Notes under the pieces: model-generated
What the model saw: the letters and a program-made list of their open reading frames with translations, nothing else
Database searches by the model: none
Told to the model about the DNA's origin: nothing
Translations under genes and position numbers: made by a program
NCBI GenBank assembly: GCA_905178155.1
Contig: CAJINV010000017.1
Location: 62,001 to 126,000, forward strand
Source: Amoebophrya sp. A120
Taxonomy: Eukaryota; Sar; Dinophyceae; Syndiniales; Amoebophryaceae
DNA length: 64,000 nucleotides
Direction of reading: 5' to 3'
Shown: positions 43,443 to 53,300 of the stretch, piece after piece
Numbering within the stretch: the stretch's first letter is position 1
Layout of the letters: each line of letters starts with the position of its first letter

Positions 43443-44423
43443 ATGAAGATGATTTCCGCTAGGGGCAGCGTTACAAAAAACGCCCCTGTTGCTGCACTTG
43501 TGCAGGTGGTTGCTCCTGCTACCTCGCGCTGTCACAAGCTCCTCCCTACGATAGGTTTTTCAGGCGGTTGCGGATTTCGAAGATGTTCCTTGCCGTATCC
43601 GTGCTTCAAGCCGAACAGGGTTAGATTTTTCTCCGTGGTCGCCAGTCACCTACAATCTTCATTTTCCAACACTGCGGCAGAGCGACCGGTGGAAGGATCA
43701 TCTGCGACCACGACGGTGCCCGCATCATCCGATAATGAGGGAATGGCTTGCTCCACCAAGGGCGAGAATTTAGAGGAAACCAACAGCAACAGCACTTCAA
43801 CCAGCCCGACGGTCGTTCCATCCGTTGGAACTACTGAAGATGTCGGCGCCGTTTTCGGCTCAACCACAGCTGTCTCTACTACGAATGAGCCCGCCGCGGC
43901 GGGGGCTCGTCCGTCGGGATCAGTACCGAAAAAGATGACTGGTACTGTGAAATTTTCTGCCCACGGTTTTGGGTACATTGCGGTGGACGGTGAAACGAAT
44001 AGACAGGGCGATCCATTAGAAATCCGTTTCAACAAGAATCAGTGCGTCGAGCGGCTTCCGAAGAAGGGAGACAAGGTGGAGTTCGAGATGGAAACGCTGG
44101 CGGCATCTGGGAACACGGTGGCGAGGAAAGTTGTGGGTGGCACCGGGCCGGAGAAGGGCAAGGCGAAGGCAGCAAAGCTTTTGGCAACGGCCGCGGCGGG
44201 CGCCGGGGTAAATGAGAAGCAGCCCCTTCCGATGGATCTCTTTTCGTCAAATGTTGCCGCGAACGAGTCCTCGAGTGTGGCGAGCATGAACGAGGTACGA
44301 CACATGTTTTCCAGTCTGGTCAGCTTGATTTCCGCGCAGCAAGCTCAGCTCGCGCAGATGCAGGATGAGATTGCGAAGCTTGGAGGCAGGAGGGGTGCTG
44401 CTATCGCAGTAGGGAAAAAATGA
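43443..44423 (+). CDS. Cold-shock-domain protein 4, probably organelle-targeted
   Basis: 326 residues from ATG 43443 (MKMISARGSVTKNAPVAALV); the N-terminal ~75 residues are basic and hydroxylated with no acids, like a presequence. A Thr/Ser-rich linker leads to the CSD, which starts KMTGTVKFSAHGFGYIAVDG, the copy closest to the canonical GTVKWFN…GFGFI motif, then IRFNKNQCVERLPKKGDKVE and KVVGGTGPEKGKAK. The tail MNEVRHMFSSLVSLISAQQA and a coil match CSD protein 2 strongly, so these two are the most recently separated pair by eye. Single exon. The frame is open for 500 nt upstream; the start is chosen by presequence plan. Confidence 0.72.
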   Translation: MKMISARGSVTKNAPVAALVQVVAPATSRCHKLLPTIGFSGGCGFRRCSLPYPCFKPNRVRFFSVVASHLQSSFSNTAAERPVEGSSATTTVPASSDNEGMACSTKGENLEETNSNSTSTSPTVVPSVGTTEDVGAVFGSTTAVSTTNEPAAAGARPSGSVPKKMTGTVKFSAHGFGYIAVDGETNRQGDPLEIRFNKNQCVERLPKKGDKVEFEMETLAASGNTVARKVVGGTGPEKGKAKAAKLLATAAAGAGVNEKQPLPMDLFSSNVAANESSSVASMNEVRHMFSSLVSLISAQQAQLAQMQDEIAKLGGRRGAAIAVGKK

Positions 44424-45180
44424 TAGTGCGAGGACGAGTGAAGACATTGTTACGGACGGCGCGGTACTACGAAGTGACTGACTGCTCTGATAACGCGAGG
44501 AACTACAAGGCGCGGGACATGTATACAAAGACAAAAATAGAATCAGATCGCACCAGGCGCTTCGAAAGCGGCCCATGGAAGATAGATAAATTGCTTTTTC
44601 ACTTTTTGTCTCTCCTGCATGCGATCGACCTGGTGTAGTTTCTGGCCGACGACCGATCCGATCATCGATTTTTCGGAAAGTGCGTCGCATCGATAAAGAA
44701 GATCAGTTCAAAAACAGGATCTTTCTTTCATCTGAGCGAGGTGAAAAAATGCTGTATTTCCAAAAATGGAGCGTTAACGTTCTGAATTTGATCTGATGAA
44801 GATCTCGTCATGATTTCTATAGTCGAAGAGGGGACGAATGGCAGCAGTGGCGTACAAAAGGTCAACGTCAACCGCTCTCGTCAAGCATGATAGCACATGA
44901 GTTCTTTGCCTGCGGGTGCATGTGCAACATAATGGAATGAAGGAATCCTGGTGATGATCTGAAAGAGTTTGCGCTTTATCCTCAACGCTCCGGCTTCCAT
45001 CAAGCAACTACAGCAATGTTGTATTGTCTTCATTCATCCCTACCTTCATTTCATATCGAATCTTAGAAGCAGTGTAGTGCTGGCGCATTCGGTTCTCTTT
45101 ATATTCGATTGTCTTCCTCCACCCTGATTACAATTCGAACTCGTACCCCACCAGAAGAAGACCAACACCTAAAAATAATC
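44424..45180. other. Intergenic region, no gene seen
   Basis: About 760 bp after the CSD cluster. The frame of the next gene is open back to 45109, but the first ATG matching the domain start is at 45181. Confidence 0.45.
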
Positions 45181-46278
45181 ATGGCCGCGATGATCTCCCC
45201 AGCACCGCCGGGCTCCTTTGCCAAGTACAGTTGGGTTAGGTTGCAAAACCTGCAATCCTGCCCGGAGTTGAACGGGCGCATCGGCCAAGTCTTCGACTAC
45301 AAGTTCAACGAAGAAAAGCAGGTCGGACGTTTTGAGGTTTTTGTCCCCGAACTGGATGGCGTTTCCGAGGCGGAGTTCTGTAAGGCATTCGAGGTAGGTT
45401 ACGGCGAAGAGGATGTCCACGGTGATGAACTGCGCCTGCTTACGTGTCAATCTCCACTGCATGACGGGCTCGCGACGAGAATCTTTCCGGCGTTAACCGA
45501 CGAAAAGTACCGCAAGAAGGTCCAGGCTCACAAACTCCTGAAGCCGGAGAACTTGATCCCTTACGAGGGACAGCTGGTCACCGCGACGGTGGTGCACGGC
45601 AGCCGCCACCCCCCGTCCGGGAAGTGGGAAGAAGTCCAGCTGCCGTTGGAACACCCAATTTTCTCAATGTCTGCGGAAATGGCAACCAAGGGCGGGAACT
45701 CCGGAGTTTTGAACCGCTTCGGAGTGCCGCTGATGGTCGTCCGACTTCCGACGGACCGCACGAGCGAGGATCGCGAGATGTACCAGAACCAGGTTGCGAC
45801 TTTTCTGAAGGTGCCCGTCCTTGTGAAAGATGGTGACGGGTTAGGGTTTGCGCCGCTGCATTGGCAAGACTTCGTCGGTCCAGTGGTCATTTTTCGGCCA
45901 TGCTACCACGCCAAGAACGCCGGTCGTCCCGCGAGCGAGGCAGAAACGGTTGCAGGAACAGCAGCTCCGAAGCACTTCACGGAGCTAGACCTGGAGGTCG
46001 TCTGGGAAATCCTGTACAACTATGTGGAGGACTCGGAAAGCATCAAGGAAAAGGACCTGACTCCTGCCATTTTTGAGAAGAAGGTGAAAAACTATCTCAG
46101 CGCAGCGGATGATTGGAACCGGAAGTCCATGGCCATTTTGAACGACGACCAATCCATCCCCATCGAAATCAGGGAGCAGCGGTTGCTCGAGCATCAGAAG
46201 ACGATGCCGGGGCGGGGCCCGGGTGAAAGGTTCTTCCAGCAGAATTTGGTGCCGACCACCGAGGGCGCGTTGGCGTGA
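45181..46278 (+). CDS. ELNG-motif SH3-like domain protein, function unknown
   Basis: 365 residues, single exon, from ATG 45181 (MAAMISPAPPGSFAKYSWVR). Residues ~18-60 read RLQNLQSCPELNGRIGQVFD followed by a GRFEV strand, the 'PELNGxxGxVxxx…GRxxV' pattern of a small beta-barrel seen repeatedly in dinoflagellate proteins, often beside MYND fingers. The remainder, about 300 residues, is evenly composed and looks globular (TSEDREMYQNQVATFLKVPV, GLGFAPLHWQDFVGPVVIFR) but matches no family I know. The C-terminus is charged, with PGRGPGERFFQQNL. No presequence or membrane helix. Real by codon pattern; function unassigned. Confidence 0.65.
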   Translation: MAAMISPAPPGSFAKYSWVRLQNLQSCPELNGRIGQVFDYKFNEEKQVGRFEVFVPELDGVSEAEFCKAFEVGYGEEDVHGDELRLLTCQSPLHDGLATRIFPALTDEKYRKKVQAHKLLKPENLIPYEGQLVTATVVHGSRHPPSGKWEEVQLPLEHPIFSMSAEMATKGGNSGVLNRFGVPLMVVRLPTDRTSEDREMYQNQVATFLKVPVLVKDGDGLGFAPLHWQDFVGPVVIFRPCYHAKNAGRPASEAETVAGTAAPKHFTELDLEVVWEILYNYVEDSESIKEKDLTPAIFEKKVKNYLSAADDWNRKSMAILNDDQSIPIEIREQRLLEHQKTMPGRGPGERFFQQNLVPTTEGALA

Positions 46279-47105
46279 GAAACCACACAAGAACGCGCTG
46301 ACAGCGTCAGGATTTCTTAATTAATACTCACCCCCACAGTTATTTGCCCCCGAAGCTGTCAACTTGAGCCATGATGTCGGTCTGACGCTGACCGTAAAGA
46401 ACTAGATGACGAAAAGATAAAGAATTTATATACCCCTCGCAGTCGCAACCGCATTTACATTGGGTTTGCATTTGAGCTGCTTGTTGCTTTTTCTAACCTA
46501 CACCAACAATTTTAGCACGAGAAAACTGCGCCCTGAAATAAAAGACTAAAATCAAAATGCGAAAAACATCCTTTAAAAATTTTATGTTTATCTTCTTACT
46601 TTGAAACGTGAAGTCAAGAGAACACCTGAAAGAATAAAACCCGATGAAAATGATGCACGAACTAATGGGTGAATAAGAAAAGGAAGACATCTACAACTCG
46701 TCCGCTCGATTTTCTCTTCATCCTCTCACTGCACGACCGGCCATCTTGTTAAGTGATGCTCTCGTCACTTTCGTCTTTCAGTATCGTGGTGGATAGTTTC
46801 TGGAGGATAGCACGAAATTATTTGCGAGTAACTTTTTGTGTATACGATGAACGACGAGAGACAATTGATTGCACATGGACCACCGTGTGCTGAGAGTTGT
46901 ATGATTCAACATGGCAAGAACTACTTGGTGCTATAAGTAAGCGTTCTCACACTGCTAATCAATGTTGCCAACAGCAGTGAATGACAGCAGTCATTGATGT
47001 TATTTTATTTTTCTCGAGTTGTCGTGCAACCCCCGCTTCCGTGTTTAAACTTTTCTTTGTCCTTGTTGTGTGCTAGGCTTCATTCTCTTCTGTCGCTTAC
47101 AAAAC
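46279..47105. other. Intergenic region, no gene seen
   Basis: About 830 bp, A+T-rich around 46480-46680. Only short ORFs; no repeats or RNA genes recognised. Confidence 0.5.
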
Positions 47106-49646
47106 ATGTTCACCGCAACAGCTGCTACCGCGAGCTGCAGCTCGACTGCGCGCTGCTGGTTACGGCACGGCGCCGAGGCCACTGCGAGATACAACCGACG
47201 CAGCCCCCCGCACCAGCAACTCCAACTTGTAAAGATGCTCCAGGCCGCCACACCAAGTGCCTACAGGAGATCGAAGATTTATTCCAGACGAAGCACCACT
47301 CGATGTTTCTCGTCCGCGTCTGACGTGCCGATAGTCCCGATGATCATCAACGGGGAAAAGATCATCTCCAAAACGGAAAAGTTCTTTGACGTGCACAACC
47401 CTGCCACCGGGGAGCTGATCGCCAAAACGCCTTTGTGTCTCCCCTCCGAAATGGAGGAAGCGGTGGCTGGGTGCAAGGAGGCGTTCAAATTTTGGAAGAA
47501 GGTCGCGCCGAGCAGCCGTGCCCGTGTGATGCACAAGTTCGAGGCGAAAATACGGGAAAACACGGAGGAGTTGGCACAACTCATCACCAAGGAACAGGGG
47601 AAGACCATTGCGGATGCAAATGGTGAAATTGAATGTCGAAATTCATGAATTAGAATTTCCATATTAAGATATCTCATCTGTGTGTTCGTCCGCATCCATG
47701 TGGGACGACCTTGCAGAAGCGCAACATATCAACAAAAAGAATCTACTTACGACCAAAAAACACGCAGGCGACATCTTCCGCGGTCTCGAAGTTGTCGAAA
47801 TGGCCTGCGCTCTCCCCTCCTGGCTGCAGGGCGAGTCTCTGCAGAACATCGCGGACGGCGTGGATTGCCATTCCTACCGAACGCCGTTGGGCGTCACCGC
47901 CGGGATCGCGCCGTTTAACTTCCCGGCGATGATTCCTCTATGGATGTTCCCCTTTTCCGCCGGTTGCGGGAACACCATGTTGATGAAACCGTCGGAACGA
48001 GTGCCGTTGTCCTATTCAGAGGAAAAATCCCCCCTCCCCATATCAAAACGAAGTTTCTGATGCTGGATTTGCGTACACAAATCAGATTTGTCTTGCTGGA
48101 GAGGACGGCAGGCTTATACTAAGCCCGAACTGGGAGGCTTTGATCTAGGCACTGAGCATGGCAAACGTGTAGTCTCTAGGGCCAACAGCATCACAAACCG
48201 CCAACAGCGTGCGGCAGAGCCTGCGCGGTTGCGTCCTTGCAAGACAGAGACGATTTGAGGTCACAAATCAGCATGACAAATTTTCTGGGGCGTGCCTTTT
48301 CGATATGGGGAGGGGGGATTTTTCCTTACGATATGTCCACCATCCGCCTCATGGAGCTCGCGAAGGAATCCGGCCTGCCGGATGGGGTCTGCAACGTGAT
48401 CCACGGCACCTTTGACGCGGTAAACTTCATCTGCGACCACGAAGACATCAGGGCGATCTCCTTTGTGGGCGGGAATTCCGCCGGGGAGCACATCTACGAA
48501 CGGGCGGCCAAAACCGGAAAGCGCGCGCAGTGCAACATGGGCGCGAAGAACCACTGCATTGTGCTTCCGGACGCGGACCCGGACACGGTGGTGAACGCTT
48601 TAGCCGGGGCTTCTTGCGGCGCCGCCGGGCAGCGGTGCATGGCGATCTCCGTGGCGATCTTCGTCGGCAGCGCGAAGGAAATGATCCCGAGGATCGCAGA
48701 AGCGGCATCGACGCTGAAAGTGGGGAGAGGTACTACCAAAGGAGGGCGTTTGATGGCAAGTTTGTAATATTTGTTTTGCTGAAATGATAGATTTTTTGGA
48801 AGTAGATAGTGACGGCACTCAAAGCAAATGCACTGAGCCTTCACCTTCTGAAGATGCCTAACCTGCTAAATAAATCCGTCCTCCAGGTACCGAGCCCGGC
48901 GTGTCTATCGGTCCTCTGATTTCCAAGGAGGCCAAGTCCCGCGTTGAAACCGCAATCCAGTCGGGAATTGACCAGGGCGCCGAGCTTCTGATCGACGGCC
49001 GGAATCCTACCCTTTCGGACGCGAGTCTCCAGAACGGATATTTTGTGGGTTCCTCGGTGTTCAGCAAAGTCACAGCCGACATGGACATCTACCAGAAAGA
49101 GATTTTCGGGCCGGTGCTCAGCTGCATGGAAGTGGAGACGTTTGATGACGCTTTGCAAATTTCGAACAATAACCCCTACGGAAACGGGTGCGCGGTGTTC
49201 ACGCAGTCCGGGTTCAATGCCAGGAAGTATGTGGATGAGGTACTGAGCGTACTAGTACTGATTGTGATGAAGGGCTTTATTCGTCGTGTCTTGTCACTTC
49301 ATGTTGCGTCTTTACATTTGAGTGGGCACGGCTTATGAAGTAGCAGCACCGGTGATCGCGATTCAGCATGAGACGAAATTTTTTTTGCAAGACAAGATCC
49401 CGATCGCAAAAAATCCTTGACCCCCCACAGATTGAAGCGGGCCAGGTAGGTGTGAACCTGCCCATTCCAGTTCCGCTTCCCATGTTTTCCTTCACGGGGA
49501 ATAAGAAGTCCATCCGTGGGGACCTGAATTTCTACGGGAAGGCCGGCATGCAGTTCTTTACACAATGGAAGACCGTGACGAGCAATTGGCGGCAGACAAA
49601 GAGCAGCGAGCAAAAGGTGCAAGCGAGCATGCCGATCATGAAGTAG
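47106..49646 (+). CDS. Methylmalonate-semialdehyde dehydrogenase (acylating), ALDH6 family
   Basis: CDS join(47106..47622, 47768..48012, 48339..48729, 48887..49239, 49431..49646), 573 residues. MMSDH converts methylmalonate or malonate semialdehyde to propionyl- or acetyl-CoA in mitochondrial valine, thymine and inositol breakdown. Conserved segments in order: [138 protein letters not shown] (Cys ~354), [28 protein letters not shown], and a closing [20 protein letters not shown]. The N-terminus [20 protein letters not shown] is a presequence. Introns 47623-47767, 48730-48886 and 49240-49430 are GT-AG; the fourth is an introner whose removal gives [14 protein letters not shown] in frame. Length and motif order agree with the family. 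Confidence 0.92.
48013..48333. mobile_element. Introner element, TIR family D, in MMSDH gene
   Basis: 321-bp element with inverted ends TATTCAGAGGAAAAATCC and, reverse-complemented, TATCGTAAGGAAAAATCC, matching on through CCCCTCCCCATATC (over 30 bp). Perfect 5-bp flanks TGTCC at 48008-48012 and 48334-48338. Excision leaves the ALDH6 motif intact; read-through stops within the element at 48060. Confidence 0.9.
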
Positions 49647-50396
49647 GTGGTTGAAATTCAACACGGGATTTTTTCAACAATGACTGTTCTTGTGTAACCA
49701 TAGCATCAGTTACTTCACCAGCTTAAGGGAGTTGTATGGGCCACGTAGCTACTTAGATTTTTGCAGAGCTATCAATTTGCGCACGGATTTGCATATTGGT
49801 TGTGATCAAGAACGCTGGACGACTTGCAACTATACCAGAGGTGGCTCGCAGACAAGTAGTTGTACATCTCTTAGGTGGACGAGGTGGTGTTCTCTTCCCA
49901 ATATCTGCAGTACCAGGCTCTTATTGGTAGAGCGTAAAAACTCTGTTTTTTTCCGTTTGAAGATGACAAGATCGACCGGCGCACGACTACGTCTACTTAA
50001 GGCCGCGCATACAAGTGCAGATGTTTCGTCAAGCGATGCTCCCACCGTGGCCGCTGTGGAGAGCAAAAATAAGATCCCGTCGTGAGCAACCTTCTTGCTG
50101 GTGTGGATGTCGTGCTTTGATCCGCATCGAGGTTCGTTTCCCTCTAGTCTCGGTGAGGCTCTGTATCTTCGTTATCGTAATTGTTAAGGTATTAAAGAAC
50201 ATCTCCTCGTCAGGTATTTTCAAATTGTGTGATCGTGTTTGTGATCATCATCTCTCTGAGATCATTGAGTATGTAGCAACAGTACCGAGAAAACTACACG
50301 TGAAAAAATACACGACTACGCGGACTTAGATTTACGATTTTTAATCCGAACCAGCACCAATAAAAGCAATAACTCTACCCCAAATAAACAGACGCG
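49647..50396. other. Intergenic region, no gene seen
   Basis: 750 bp between MMSDH and NOT1. An ORF at 49690-50085 (131 codons) shows no motif. The final part is presumably NOT1 5' UTR. Confidence 0.45.
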
Positions 50397-53300
50397 ATGA
50401 AAACAGACACAATGACCTCTGAGCAAGACGAGGACGAAGAGGACCTTTTGGTCGAGGAAATTTTCAAGTACCGAAAGCTTCTCGAGGAGACCCGTGACAC
50501 GGTGGAATATATCCTGGAACAGCAAGACAAATCCCAGATCGGAGATTCCCTCGACCTTCCCAACTCCCTTTTTTGGCAGACGAGATTTTTTATCCACAGA
50601 GCACTATCTGGACTACATCATAAAGCACATTGTTCGAAAAAAGAGAAAGTTTTTCACAAAAAGGACGCGGCTTGGAAGGACCATTCCGAGTATTTCACAG
50701 CGGAAAACTTAGTCCGCGAGGTTGTATATTGTTCGGACAGCAACAGCCTGTCAAGCGGGGAACAGCAGTCCTACAGTCTCTTAACGGCTTCGGAAGTTCG
50801 GTCCTTGGCCGTTGTCTTCGCGTTCCGCTTGCTGTTCCGAAGATGCTTCAAACGGAAAAGCGAGGAAACGACGGCGAAAAACGTCGCCCAAAAGGTGAAA
50901 GAGGTGAAGTTTCTACGAGAGTTCGTGCAGAAACTTTTGGATTTGCGACTACTCAAGGGAGATGAAAACACCACGACAGATAATTTAGACACACGACATC
51001 AGAGTTGTTGGGAATACGCTTTGCAGTCCAGCCCCGCAACTTCGAGCAGCTCAACAGGGGAACAAGGTCGCCAGAGCAGTTCCTGTAGTCCTGTAACGGA
51101 ACTACAAGTAGTAGATTCGAGCTGCTCGGGCGGAACTGGTATCAATGCAGAACAAGCTGTTGAAAGTGAAATTCAACATTTTCCCGCTGCTCCAGGGTTC
51201 TTGTCGAAGGGAAAGAAGAAGAAGCTGAGAAAGAAGAAAAAAGAACAGCAGCTCGCCGCCTCGCCATCGCCGGTGGATGGAGATCAACATTATGGCGCGA
51301 CGTCGGAGGCCGAGGCGGGTTGGAACATCAAAGATGAAACCCACGACAATCATCATGTGCCCATCTGGTCAGCGAAAAGGATCGGAGAAGCGATTGCGGC
51401 CGCCGTTGCCATTGAGTTGCGAGTTCGAGACCGGGACCGGCGAGAAAAACGCGCCACACAGGCACATCTACAGGCCCCCGTCCGAGAGGAATCCGAGACG
51501 TCTTTTTTTGCCAAAAACACCTTCTGCTGGTTCGCGGAGACGCAAGCAGGCCTCAACTTTTCCCAACTCGCCGCGGGGCTACTCGCGTTGGCGAAGGACA
51601 ACGTGAATGATCTTTACTTCAAGGAGCGAATGGCATCGAAGAAATGTTTATCGGAGTCCGCGAATATGGACAGCGAAGTCGCCGGGGCGATTTTGCAAAG
51701 CGCTTACCGATACGGGAATCAGAAGACCGGTCCGATCGGTTCTGCGTCGGATCTATGGCTGGATTCTCTCGTCGCCTGCTGCCCACCGCCGGCGACCATG
51801 GGAGGTAGTTTGGGCAGCTCTGTTGACCCGGACACGAAGAAAGTGTCGCACGAGGAGGACGAGGAGGTGCATCTTCGTCCGGACTACACCAGTAATTGTA
51901 ATGTGTACACGCTCAGCTCGCTTTTCTTTTCCTCAACGTTGCCAAACACGGCTCAGGAATTGGTATTGTGGTTTGCGGGAGCGGATACGATAGTTGATAA
52001 GAGAAACGAGGAACCGTGGACGACCAGCTCCGACAAGAACAAAATTGAATGTACAAATACAAGGCAACCGCAAAAATTATCGCCTGGAAATTGTTCGATA
52101 CAAAGCAACCGTTCGCAGAGCGAGTCGCTTCTCCCTCTGAAGCAAATCTTCCAGCTCTGCCGGCCCGATATCGGAGGCAGCTGGAGCTTTATTCCGACTT
52201 TGAAGCAGCTGGTGGCTGTGATCGTCTCTGATGCGTTTTGGAAAAATAAAGGCCGAAAACCAGAAAACGGAGGCGCGCCGACTATAGTAAATCGACGCGG
52301 AAGGGACCACGACGAATTCGAGTTGGAGTCAGCCCGTGGAGCAGATCCACCGACGTCGAGCACAAGCTACCGTGAAGCAGCAGGACATGTACATGATATC
52401 ATAGACCCGGCAAAGGTTCTTCGATTTTACCGCGACTTTGCCCAAACACTTACCGACCAGCTCCCGGCGAACCACAAGGACTCAATCGATTGGCCGGAAG
52501 TGCTGTTTTCTGGATTCACGATCGAAATTTTTAGCTTGATCGAAGCGCCAGAGGGGGTGGAAGACAAGGCAATCGTGGAGATCATGCGGGGCTTCTTATT
52601 CAGCGAAGCAGGGGAGTCCGCGTCCTACCCTTTTTGCATCACCAAGTACGCCACGGATGCCGAGTGCCTGCGGTTTTTCTACTTCTGCCACGCGGTCAAG
52701 GTGTTTCAGCCTGCTCGAGGGCCAAAGGCACTTGGAAAGCAGCATGTTGACATAAAATTCGATGAAAGAAAGCAGAAAGTCGATCTCCAAAAAGATGACG
52801 CCGGAGTGGCACGCGCACAACTTCTGGAAACCGAACGAACAGAGCCAGTACTACATCCTGAAACTGTCCAAATCGAACTCCTGCCCTTTCTATACCCTTG
52901 GGGAGCTGGTGGCGTAACCAACGCGGTGAAAAAACAGACACGGATGCTGACGGAGGATTGTGAATTCCCGGTGTCGCAGGAGTTTGTGATGAACAAAATG
53001 TATGTGGAGTATCCGGAAATTTTCGCCACGGAAAATGGCCCGAACTGCGAAACCTCCCCGACGACGAGATGGCGGCTTCTACTCTTTTTGATCAAAGCGC
53101 ATGCGATCCAGAGTGCATACGATTCCGCGGGCGAGGGAAGATCATCGCGTTGCGATAAAGATAAAGATAAAGCGGCCACCATGGAAGAAGTTGCCCCGCC
53201 GCTTCCCTTCGAACTCGTCTTGTCGTGCTGTGGAAAGGTTCTCGACTCAATCGGCGGCTTGGAGGTCGAGGACCACAGCGCACAGGACCTGTCTTCTGCG

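Noticed and set aside
49690-50085. 131-codon ORF between MMSDH and NOT1
   Set aside because: No recognisable motif, uneven composition, and it overlaps the probable NOT1 leader.
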